DNA from: Maridesulfovibrio ferrireducens
Lineage (GTDB): Bacteria > Desulfobacterota > Desulfovibrionia > Desulfovibrionales > Desulfovibrionaceae
Assembly: GCF_900101105.1 (NCBI RefSeq)
Contig: NZ_FNGA01000004.1
Coordinates: 372,001-436,000 of the forward strand
Direction of reading: 5' to 3'
DNA length: 64,000 nt
The notes under the pieces are model-generated. The model searched no databases. It was given only the letters and a program-made list of their open reading frames with translations, and was not told where the DNA came from. The position numbers were made by a program, and so were the translations under genes. Below are positions 7,278-15,001 of the stretch, in pieces. The number at the start of each line of letters is the position of its first letter. Within the stretch, counting starts at the first letter, position 1.

Positions 7278-9572
7278 ATGTTTGCAAATGATATTCTTGA
7301 GTTGGTCGGCGGAACTCCTCTTGTTGAGATGCGTCACCTTAATCCAAATAAAAACGTCAAGATTCTGGCTAAGCTTGAATCAATGAATCCGGGCGGTTCC
7401 ATAAAAGACCGCGTAGCGACCGCGATGATCAAGCGGGCCGAAGAATCCGGGGAGCTTACGCCTGGTAAAATTATTATCGAGGCGACTTCCGGTAACACCG
7501 GAATAGGGCTGGCTATGGCGTGTGCGGTAAGAGGGTATAAGCTTATGCTGATTATGCCTGAAACAGCATCCGAGGAACGCAAAATGATTATGCGTGCTTA
7601 CGGTGCGGATATTTTACTTACTCCGGGTCATCTTGCAACTGACGGCGCAATTGAGCAGGCTTATCGTTTTTATCGTGAAGAGCCTGAAAAATATCTTCTG
7701 ATGGACCAGTACAATAATACGGCTTCAATCTTAGCTCATTATGAGGGAACAGGTCAGGAAATATGGGATCAGACTGACGGAAAAGTGACCCATATTGTTG
7801 CCTGTCTAGGAACTTCCGGAACCATTATGGGGATAACCAAGCGTCTTAAAGAGCTTAATGCGGATATTCAGATTATTGCAGTTGAGCCGAAGCCCGGTCA
7901 CAAGATTCAGGGGCTTAAGAATATGCAGGAATCCTATCCTCCCGGAATATACGATAAGCAGAAGTTGGACAGTATCATTCATGTTGAGGACAGTGATGCT
8001 TTTGATGCCTGCCGTAGACTTGCGAAAGAAGAGGGCGTTTTTGTAGGAATGAGTTCCGGAGCTGCCATGTCGGGTGCTGCCGCTGTTGCAGCTGAACTTG
8101 AAGGGGGTTTGGTCGTTACCATTTTCCCGGATGGTGGTGAGCGTTATCTTTCAACCCCTCTTTTCCGTCCGCAGGTTTTTAAAGGTCCGAAAATATTTGA
8201 CCAGTCCACAGGGGAAGATAAAATTTTATCGGGCGTTGATGCCGAAACAGGAATGTTTACAATGGGACCGTCTTTTGACAATCCCTATGATCCTGAAGCG
8301 TTCCGCCGTATTGTGATGCTCGACGTGTTGTCGCGTCACGTTGAACGCGAAGGAAGTAAAGTTTCTGTACTTGTAGGGCTTGCTGATCTTGAAGATCAGA
8401 CCCTTGCTGTTTCGCGTGACAGAGGTCTTTCCCGTGAGGTTTTTGCTAAAGAAGTAACCACGGCCATGGAAGCCGCCGCTAAACTTTTAGGAGTTCGCGA
8501 ATCCGTTCGTTTCGGAAGAGCTTCTTCCTGTGTGGACAGAACTGTAGCTATCTGCCGGACTATGCTGGCACATGGCCTTGCTTATGAAAAACTTCGCTCA
8601 GTATATTTCGATGTGTCCCGTGACAAGGGATATGGTCACATGACCAACATGGATATCGATATGGTCAGCCTTGGCAAGACCGTTGATCTTGATGATTACG
8701 TAAAAGAAAATCCACGAGATTTCACACTGCTTAAACGTGCAACTCTGCAAGATTTAAAACTTGGGGATGTGCTTGAAACCGAGTGGGGTAATGTGCGCCC
8801 AAGCTGGTTTTTACAGCAGGCAGTAATAGCCTTGGAAGGTTTGCCGGGCGTAAGTCTGCTTCTTGCCGGTGAGATTCACAGGTTCCCGCATTTGGAAAAT
8901 TTACGCGCAATCTGGGCGGGTGCAGGCGTTTCTCCGCAGGTATGGATGGTCGCGCAGCCTGTCTTACCCGGTGGTTCGGTACTGCCTTGCGTAGATGAAT
9001 TAATCGAACAGGCGGGACAGCCTATTGCAGTGCGTATGTGGATGCTTTCATCGTCATACAAAAAACCCCTGGTATGCAGCGAGCAGGCCATTTCCATGTG
9101 GGTGAAGAATCAGCAGAAGTTGCAGGATCTTGCCGCTGGACTCAGCATGCTTGCAAATAATTCAGGAAATATTTCCGAAGATATCGATCAGGAAGTGTTC
9201 ACACTTAAAAGCGGTCTTTCGCAGGCCCTTGATGACAATCTAAAACTGCACAGATTCTGGCCCATTCTTTTCGGATTCTCCAAGGCTATTAATTCATTAT
9301 TAGGATCAGCTAAACTCTGCGGGGCAGAAGCTCAGTTCTGTTTGAATCAACTGCTCGAAGTCGATGAGATTCTAGGAATACTTGACCACGACGCTATGCC
9401 TGTTCCATTTTTAAAATTACCTGAAAACGTTAAAATTATTCTGGAAGACAGAGAGCTTGCACGCGGTAAAAAGGATTTTGCCACAGCAGACGCATTGCGC
9501 GATAAGTTGCTCGAGGCTGGATTTAATGTTGAAGACAGTTCAGACGGGGCGCGGGTTTTTAAGGTTCGGTAA
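7278..9572 (+). CDS. Cysteine synthase fused to a degenerate cysteinyl-tRNA synthetase-like domain
   Basis: A 764-residue two-part protein. Residues 1-300 are a full O-acetylserine sulfhydrylase: PLP lysine K43 in NPGGSIKDR, the phosphate/substrate loop TSGNTG (70-75) and the C-terminal FPDGGERYLS. Residues 306-764 follow a cysteinyl-tRNA synthetase from end to end: FTMG (327-330) for YVCG, RPSWFLQQ for RPGWHIEC, FPHLENL (536-542) for FPHHENE, and the C-terminal ARGKKDFATADALRDKL (about 728-744). HIGH and KMSKS are absent, and by-eye alignment loses three of the four zinc ligands, so it cannot be a normal tRNA charger. The PLP half should make cysteine from O-acetylserine and sulfide. The second half may sense or channel cysteine, bind tRNA, or act structurally (inference). 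It is monocistronic. Confidence 0.85.
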   Translation: MFANDILELVGGTPLVEMRHLNPNKNVKILAKLESMNPGGSIKDRVATAMIKRAEESGELTPGKIIIEATSGNTGIGLAMACAVRGYKLMLIMPETASEERKMIMRAYGADILLTPGHLATDGAIEQAYRFYREEPEKYLLMDQYNNTASILAHYEGTGQEIWDQTDGKVTHIVACLGTSGTIMGITKRLKELNADIQIIAVEPKPGHKIQGLKNMQESYPPGIYDKQKLDSIIHVEDSDAFDACRRLAKEEGVFVGMSSGAAMSGAAAVAAELEGGLVVTIFPDGGERYLSTPLFRPQVFKGPKIFDQSTGEDKILSGVDAETGMFTMGPSFDNPYDPEAFRRIVMLDVLSRHVEREGSKVSVLVGLADLEDQTLAVSRDRGLSREVFAKEVTTAMEAAAKLLGVRESVRFGRASSCVDRTVAICRTMLAHGLAYEKLRSVYFDVSRDKGYGHMTNMDIDMVSLGKTVDLDDYVKENPRDFTLLKRATLQDLKLGDVLETEWGNVRPSWFLQQAVIALEGLPGVSLLLAGEIHRFPHLENLRAIWAGAGVSPQVWMVAQPVLPGGSVLPCVDELIEQAGQPIAVRMWMLSSSYKKPLVCSEQAISMWVKNQQKLQDLAAGLSMLANNSGNISEDIDQEVFTLKSGLSQALDDNLKLHRFWPILFGFSKAINSLLGSAKLCGAEAQFCLNQLLEVDEILGILDHDAMPVPFLKLPENVKIILEDRELARGKKDFATADALRDKLLEAGFNVEDSSDGARVFKVR

Positions 9573-9641
9573 GATTGTGCCTCCGGAGGCTTAAACCCTT
9601 TTGGGAAAAGTGTTTAAGAATCCCAAAACTTTTTGGTTGGG
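9573..9641 (+). repeat. Hairpin-rich repeat-like element after the cysteine synthase gene
   Basis: Directly after the stop codon come a perfect palindrome GCCTCCGGAGGC (9579-9590), a second stem-loop TTAAAC...GTTTAA with CTTTT/AAAAG inside (9591-9617), and a third imperfect hairpin around CCCAAAAC...GGTTGGG (9622-9641). From memory, strings beginning GCCTCCGGCGGC with nested hairpins occur downstream of many Desulfovibrio genes. There is only one copy in this window, so its dispersed nature is not shown here. Confidence 0.4.
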
Positions 9642-9670
9642 GAGAGGTCGTTATATTTGTGGTTTTGATG

Positions 9671-9702
9671 TCCCCTGAGATTTTTTGTCTCGGGGGATTT
9701 TT
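9671..9702 (+). terminator. Rho-independent terminator
   Basis: TCCCCTGAGA pairs with TCTCGGGGGA (one G-T pair) across a 7-nt loop and is followed by seven T residues. It probably ends the cysteine synthase message. The rest of the 329-bp gap (about 9703-9901) is very A+T-rich promoter-like DNA with no gene visible. Confidence 0.8.
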
Positions 9703-9901
9703 TTGAATTATAATAGATAGTTATTTTTAGTTTTAAGTTAAATTTTAAAAAGTGAGTAAAGATTTTACTTTTTGAATATTTTTTTGCGAAAAGTAAGTAA
9801 AAAATTGCTTTAGGTTCATTATGTGTGTAATATTTATTTGCATCTATACTTTAAATTTGTGTAATTATTCAAATAAATAAAATGTTTAAGGTTTCATTAT
9901 T

Positions 9902-11086
9902 ATGTTCAAAAATGGATTCAATATACCTGTCATAAAACACCTTACTCATAAAAGTGGTAATTTTATTTTTTCTTGTGAATGTGATGAGTTGGTAATTAAT
10001 CCACTAATGGTTGAGTTTAATACTCTCTATGAATCGATAAAAAAATTACCAGTTTTACCTAGTTTGTTTGCTAAGTTGGAAACAGATCTTATTCGTAGTT
10101 CTATTTTTGGAACTGCCGCTATTGAAGGTAATCCTTTAAGTGAGGAGGAGGTCCGAGATATTCTTAATGAAGAAGACGAAAATGAGGTGGAAGATAATAA
10201 TAAGAATATAGAAGTAGAGTTCAGAAGTAGAGCACAGTTTGAAATTAGAAACCTTAAAGTCCTTTATTCTCTTCTTGGGAAGCATGAGGTTGCTAATCCG
10301 CAATCTCTTCTTTTTGAAGAGTTTATAAAAACGACTCATTCTATAGTTACAACCAATATTGATTATCATCATAATTCTCCCGGTATATATAGAAATGAAG
10401 TCGTTGAAGTCGGAGATAAAAATCATGGCGGGGTATATAAACCACCAAAGACTCTTGATGATATAAAAACTTTGATGGGAATTTTTATTGAATGGATTAA
10501 TTCCCCTGAAATGCTTGAAGTTGATCATTCTCTGAAGGCTGCTCTCGCACATTATCATCTGGCAATGATTCATCCATTTCAAGATGGGAATGGTAGAACA
10601 GCTAGATTTGTTGAAGCATCATTGCTTAAGGTGGGGGGAGCAAGTCTTGTGGCTCCAATGATGTCCAATTTTTATTACAGAAATATTGATGAATATTTTA
10701 TTTCTTTTTCGAAATCTAGAAAAGCAAAAGATATGACTCCTTTTTTACAGTTTTATTATAGAGGATTGATTGAATCTCTTGAGGAAGTTCAAGATAAGGT
10801 TGTAGGAGTCTTAAATGTTCTACTGTTCAAAGATTATATGTCATCAGCTAGAAAGAATAAGCATATCACTTCGCGACAACATGATTTAGTTTTGCAATTG
10901 ATTGAAACTAAAAAAGAATTTTCATTACGTTCACTTTATGCTGATCCCGTATTTAAACCTCTTTATGTAAGCGTTGCTGAATCCACGTCTAGAAGAGATA
11001 TTAAGAAGTTAGTCGGCTTGAAAGTAATAAAAGAAATTGCGCCAAAACAGTATGGCATTAATTGGGAGTGGCTTAAGTCACTTTAG
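9902..11086 (+). CDS. Fic-domain protein (AMP-transferase type) with C-terminal winged-helix-like region
   Basis: A 394-residue protein with a complete Fic motif, HPFQDGNGRTAR (224-235), whose histidine is catalytic for transfer of AMP from ATP to a target hydroxyl. An N-terminal inhibitory motif T71-A-A-I-E75-G-N77 matches the (S/T)xxxE(G/N) signature of self-inhibited class II Fic proteins, so no separate antitoxin is needed. The last 80 residues (SRQHDLVLQLIE... SRRDIKKLVGLKVI) look like a winged helix. The gene and its promoter are much richer in A+T than the surroundings and no partner gene lies beside it, which points to horizontal acquisition. The target cannot be told from the sequence. 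Confidence 0.85.
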   Translation: MFKNGFNIPVIKHLTHKSGNFIFSCECDELVINPLMVEFNTLYESIKKLPVLPSLFAKLETDLIRSSIFGTAAIEGNPLSEEEVRDILNEEDENEVEDNNKNIEVEFRSRAQFEIRNLKVLYSLLGKHEVANPQSLLFEEFIKTTHSIVTTNIDYHHNSPGIYRNEVVEVGDKNHGGVYKPPKTLDDIKTLMGIFIEWINSPEMLEVDHSLKAALAHYHLAMIHPFQDGNGRTARFVEASLLKVGGASLVAPMMSNFYYRNIDEYFISFSKSRKAKDMTPFLQFYYRGLIESLEEVQDKVVGVLNVLLFKDYMSSARKNKHITSRQHDLVLQLIETKKEFSLRSLYADPVFKPLYVSVAESTSRRDIKKLVGLKVIKEIAPKQYGINWEWLKSL

Positions 11087-11111
11087 ATTAAAAGTGACAT
11101 TATTCTCCCCC

Positions 11112-13475
11112 CTATTTCTTAGTCATCCGATAAACCCCATCCCACTTTTCTCCGGCTGGTACAGGCGGATTTATTTTAAATTCTTCCGCTCTTAAGCGGA
11201 ATACTTCGGACGGCGTTATTTTTGTATCCGTGAACCTTTCGTGTTTTTCAGCTTCTTTATATAACTCAATAGCCTTATCCCATTCTGTGTTGACGTAGTG
11301 TTCACGCGCCTTGCTGAACAGGTCGAACAGGATAATTTCTTCTTCGGTAAGGCCGCCTTTCATGGCTACCAATTCGTAAATTCTCACGGGCTCGCTTTTC
11401 CCTACAACCTGAATATTATCGACCATTCTTGCTTCGACCAAATCCATTACTTTGCAGGGATTGCCGTTTTCATCTTCGGCATCCATTTCGAGCGTAAAAT
11501 GACTGACTGCGTTGAATATTCCGAACTGTTTTGCGCCTTCTTCCAAGCGGGCTGCAAGGTTAACAGCATCACCCATCATGGTGTAGTTCATGCGCATGGC
11601 ACTACCCATGTTTCCTACTACTATTTCGCCCGTGTTAACGCCGATTCTGGTTCGCATATGGTGGACGACTTTAGGCCATTTTTCATCTGGCGCCCATTGT
11701 TCGTCCGGGAATCCTTTAGTGTTTCGATTTGGTTCACCGGGTATTTGTTTTTCTCTGCTCCATTTATCTCTCAGGTCGTTGTTGGCTTTTTGCATGGCAA
11801 CAGCAACGCGGCAGGCTCGCAGGGCATTATCTGGAACATCTATAGGTGCTCCGAAAAAGGCGATAATGGCATCCCCTTCGTATTTATCTAGGGTTCCTTT
11901 GTTATCAATAAGGATGTCAGTCATTACCGAGAGGTATTCGTTGAGAAGTTCTACCAGCTGTGTTGCGGTCAGCTTCTCGGAAAAAGTGGAGAAACTTTGA
12001 ATGTCGGTAAAGTAGGCGGTGATTGTTTTTGCTTCGCCGCCAAGTTCCGGCATTTCGCGTCTTGAAAACATCTCATCAATAAGTTCCGGTGCAAGATATG
12101 AGGAGAATGTCGCCTGTAAGAATTTTTTCTGTCCTTCTTCTCGCCAGAATTTGATTAAGGTGAGCATCGTAAAATTGAGGCTTAATGTAATCAGAGCGTA
12201 GGTGGGAGTAAGGAAGGCGTGATATGTTTTAAAAACAAACAGGGCTCCTGCAACGATAGCAATACCCATCCCGGCGATAGGCAGAACCATCAGAAGAGAG
12301 CGTGTCCATGTTAGGAGTATGGTTGTTAGAATACCGGCGGCAAGCACAATGACAAGCCCTAGTCCGGGAATCCAGTCGGGTCGCAGTAGAAAGTCTTTGG
12401 TAAGGATATTATCGATGACGGTAGCATGAACCTCAACTCCGGGGTAATTGGATGTATAAGGTGTAACCCGCAGATCCCGCAGTCCTGCTGCGGAGGTTCC
12501 CATAAGAACTATTTTACCTTTAAGCTCTTTTTCTCCGACTTTCCCGCTTAGTATGTCACGTGCACTGTAATATGGAAATTCATTTACGCCGCCACGATAG
12601 CGGACGAGCATCTGCCCGTTTGCGTCAACTGGAATGACAGTTTTTCCAAGTCTGATGGATTCAAAACCATATCTTGTAGTTTTTGCGATAACGCTTTTCC
12701 TGTTCATCGCTTTCATGAGTGTTGCAAGCGCCAGACTGGGATATTGTTTTCCTTCCCATGATATGACTAGCGGAACTCGTCTGACCACTCCATCAAAGTC
12801 CGTGATGGAATTGTAAAATCCGCATAAGGGGGAAGCTTTTGTCAGTATGGGCAGGGGGCATATGGCGCCTAATGCGTCACGGGTAAGCTTATCTAAAGGG
12901 GGGGAATCCTCAGTTTTTATCTGTGCTATGGAAAGAGTTTTTATAAAACATTCAGTAGAAGGCACTGGCTGGTCGTTTGCTTCGTCTTGAAAATCAAAAT
13001 AAAAACCAAGCACATATTTGCCCTGCGAAAGAACGTCGGCAAGAACTCGATCATTGTCCATCAGTCCCGCGGGGAGACCTTTGAAATTAACAGTAACCCC
13101 GAGTTCGTTGCGGAGGCTTTTCTGGATTGTCTGGGGAGATGTTCTGTCCGGTTCGGCAAGGAGTATATCCAGTCCTGTTGAAAGAGCTCCGGCCTGTTTA
13201 ATTTTTGCAAGCAGTAATGCCATTCTGTAACGAGGCCAAGGCCATTGTCCAAGTTCCGCAAGGCTTTCATCGTCTATATCGACAATTGCCGGGATGTCGG
13301 TTTTTTCGCCTACGGGGCTTTGGCGCATGAACTCGTCATATATTTTATAGTCCACAAATTGGAGTATAGGCGGCCTGAAAATATAGAGAGCTGCAACGAT
13401 GAGTGAAGCAATCATGCCTGTTATGAACAAGAGCATGGTATCTGATCCGAAAATTTTTTTGATAGTTTTTAGCAT
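11112..13475 (-). CDS. CHASE2-domain adenylate/guanylate cyclase (class III)
   Basis: A 787-residue membrane sensor. A transmembrane helix (about 13-33) is followed by a periplasmic CHASE2 domain (about 40-350: DDESLAELGQWPWPR, FDGVVRRVPLV, GKIVLMGTSAAGL), then three membrane helices (about 365-450) and a cytoplasmic class III cyclase domain (about 485-690). The cyclase keeps both metal aspartates (FTDIQSF, EGDAIIAFFG), a DKYEGD lysine and the transition-state region MGDAVNLAARLE. It should therefore make cAMP (or cGMP) in response to an extracytoplasmic cue. The tail of about 90 residues resembles a TPR-like helical repeat. It is transcribed divergently from the type I secretion operon across 167 A+T-rich bases; a regulatory link is possible but not shown. 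Confidence 0.9.
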   Translation of the reverse strand: MLKTIKKIFGSDTMLLFITGMIASLIVAALYIFRPPILQFVDYKIYDEFMRQSPVGEKTDIPAIVDIDDESLAELGQWPWPRYRMALLLAKIKQAGALSTGLDILLAEPDRTSPQTIQKSLRNELGVTVNFKGLPAGLMDNDRVLADVLSQGKYVLGFYFDFQDEANDQPVPSTECFIKTLSIAQIKTEDSPPLDKLTRDALGAICPLPILTKASPLCGFYNSITDFDGVVRRVPLVISWEGKQYPSLALATLMKAMNRKSVIAKTTRYGFESIRLGKTVIPVDANGQMLVRYRGGVNEFPYYSARDILSGKVGEKELKGKIVLMGTSAAGLRDLRVTPYTSNYPGVEVHATVIDNILTKDFLLRPDWIPGLGLVIVLAAGILTTILLTWTRSLLMVLPIAGMGIAIVAGALFVFKTYHAFLTPTYALITLSLNFTMLTLIKFWREEGQKKFLQATFSSYLAPELIDEMFSRREMPELGGEAKTITAYFTDIQSFSTFSEKLTATQLVELLNEYLSVMTDILIDNKGTLDKYEGDAIIAFFGAPIDVPDNALRACRVAVAMQKANNDLRDKWSREKQIPGEPNRNTKGFPDEQWAPDEKWPKVVHHMRTRIGVNTGEIVVGNMGSAMRMNYTMMGDAVNLAARLEEGAKQFGIFNAVSHFTLEMDAEDENGNPCKVMDLVEARMVDNIQVVGKSEPVRIYELVAMKGGLTEEEIILFDLFSKAREHYVNTEWDKAIELYKEAEKHERFTDTKITPSEVFRLRAEEFKINPPVPAGEKWDGVYRMTKK

Positions 13476-13642
13476 ATATTAAATTAAAAAAGGTTGATTT
13501 ATTTATTGAAAAGTCCAATATATATTAAGATAGATACACCTAGTTCTCTGGATTTTTCAATCATATTTATGTATATAGAAAGTAATAATCTAGTTGATTG
13601 TATATAGTGCCTTAATATATTTACTTTTTTCGGGGAGTTGTT

Positions 13643-14995
13643 ATGAAATTTGTTCGTTTGCCTGTAATGTTTGCGGTATTTTTTCTTTTATTCGCATCGG
13701 TTGGTGAGGTTTTCGCCCAGCCTGCGATGTCCGAAGGAATGACTGCAATGAACCCCGGTCAGGTTGACGGCAAGCCTTATCTTGCCAAAATTTTAAAGGA
13801 TCTCCTTTCCACTCATGACAGGATTAAAGCTGCCGAAGCTCGCGTAGAGTCGGCGGAACATCTCGTTTCGCAGAGCTGGTCCGGCTGGACTCCGAAAGTG
13901 GATGCTTCTGTTGAAGGCGGACGTGAAGAGATTGATAAGCCCGGCGGCGGCACGAATAAAGGCAGAAACGAAGAAAAGATTAAAGCTACCCAGCTGCTTT
14001 ACGATTTTGGCGGAGCAACCGGAGGAGTCACTCGCGCAGAGGCTGTTCTTAATGAATATAAAGCAGTGCTTGACCAGACGAAGCAGGAGCTGATTATTCA
14101 GGGTGTTGATGCGTATCTCGGGCTTATCCGTTCAAGAGAAATGCTAAAATACGCAATCCAGTCAGAAGAGAGCATGAAACGTCTTTCCGGAATGGAAGAA
14201 ACACTCGTTCAGCGCGGGGCGGGGCTGTCATATAAAGAACTTCAGATTAAAGCTCAGCTCGCAGGAGCTATGTCTTACAGAGTTACAGTGGAGAGACAGC
14301 TTCAGATTGCGCGCAACCGTTTTAGGTCAGTTTTCGGATATCCCATCACCTCTGATGAAATAGATAAAATGGTCCCTGTGGCAATGCCTTCAGGTTATAT
14401 GCCTGCCTCTATTGATGATGCTATTGCTCAGGCTTATGAGCAGAATCCTCAGCTTCTTCAACTTAAATACACTAAAGAAGCTTCTTCCAGCGATGTTGAT
14501 ATTCAGGAAGCTACTCTGTTCCCGAAATTTGAATTTGTCGTTGAAGGCAAAAGAAGAGAACAGGATCAGGGTGCAAGCGGCGTAAGAATGGAAAATAAAG
14601 CTACTTTTCAGGTCAGTTATACCGGTTTTTCCGGCATCAGTGAATATCAGGGTGCTCAGTCTGCAAAAGCCAATCTGCGTGAAATACGCAAGCAGACACT
14701 TGATGTGAGACGCACGGTTGAAGAGAATGTCAGAAACGCATGGCTTGAGCTGATGACACTTCGTAAGAATGCTGAACTTTATAGAACTCAGGCCAACATT
14801 ACCGCAGAGTTTCTTGAACTGATTAAGAAAAAAAGGGCTACCGGCGAACAGGTGGAGCTTCTTGATATTCTGGTCGGTGAACGGGACTATAGTACAGCTA
14901 CAAGTGCAAGTGTAACCGCTGATATTGATAACATAATTTTTGCATACAGACTGCTTTACCAGATGGGGATGATAGACATCGAAGTTTTTGAGTAG
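13643..14995 (+). CDS. TolC-family outer membrane channel of a type I secretion system
   Basis: A 450-residue protein with an N-terminal signal peptide (cleavage probably after VFAQ, about residue 26) and the long alternating coiled-coil/beta pattern of TolC/OEP proteins: two repeats, each with a helix rich in Ala, Glu and Gln, near residues 50-230 and 255-440. TolC proteins form the outer-membrane duct for type I exporters. GGGGAG lies 5 nt before the ATG. The ABC gene starts 6 nt after its stop, then the HlyD gene, so this is the first gene of a type I secretion operon. Confidence 0.9.
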   Translation: MKFVRLPVMFAVFFLLFASVGEVFAQPAMSEGMTAMNPGQVDGKPYLAKILKDLLSTHDRIKAAEARVESAEHLVSQSWSGWTPKVDASVEGGREEIDKPGGGTNKGRNEEKIKATQLLYDFGGATGGVTRAEAVLNEYKAVLDQTKQELIIQGVDAYLGLIRSREMLKYAIQSEESMKRLSGMEETLVQRGAGLSYKELQIKAQLAGAMSYRVTVERQLQIARNRFRSVFGYPITSDEIDKMVPVAMPSGYMPASIDDAIAQAYEQNPQLLQLKYTKEASSSDVDIQEATLFPKFEFVVEGKRREQDQGASGVRMENKATFQVSYTGFSGISEYQGAQSAKANLREIRKQTLDVRRTVEENVRNAWLELMTLRKNAELYRTQANITAEFLELIKKKRATGEQVELLDILVGERDYSTATSASVTADIDNIIFAYRLLYQMGMIDIEVFE

Positions 14996-15001
14996 TCTAA
15001 T

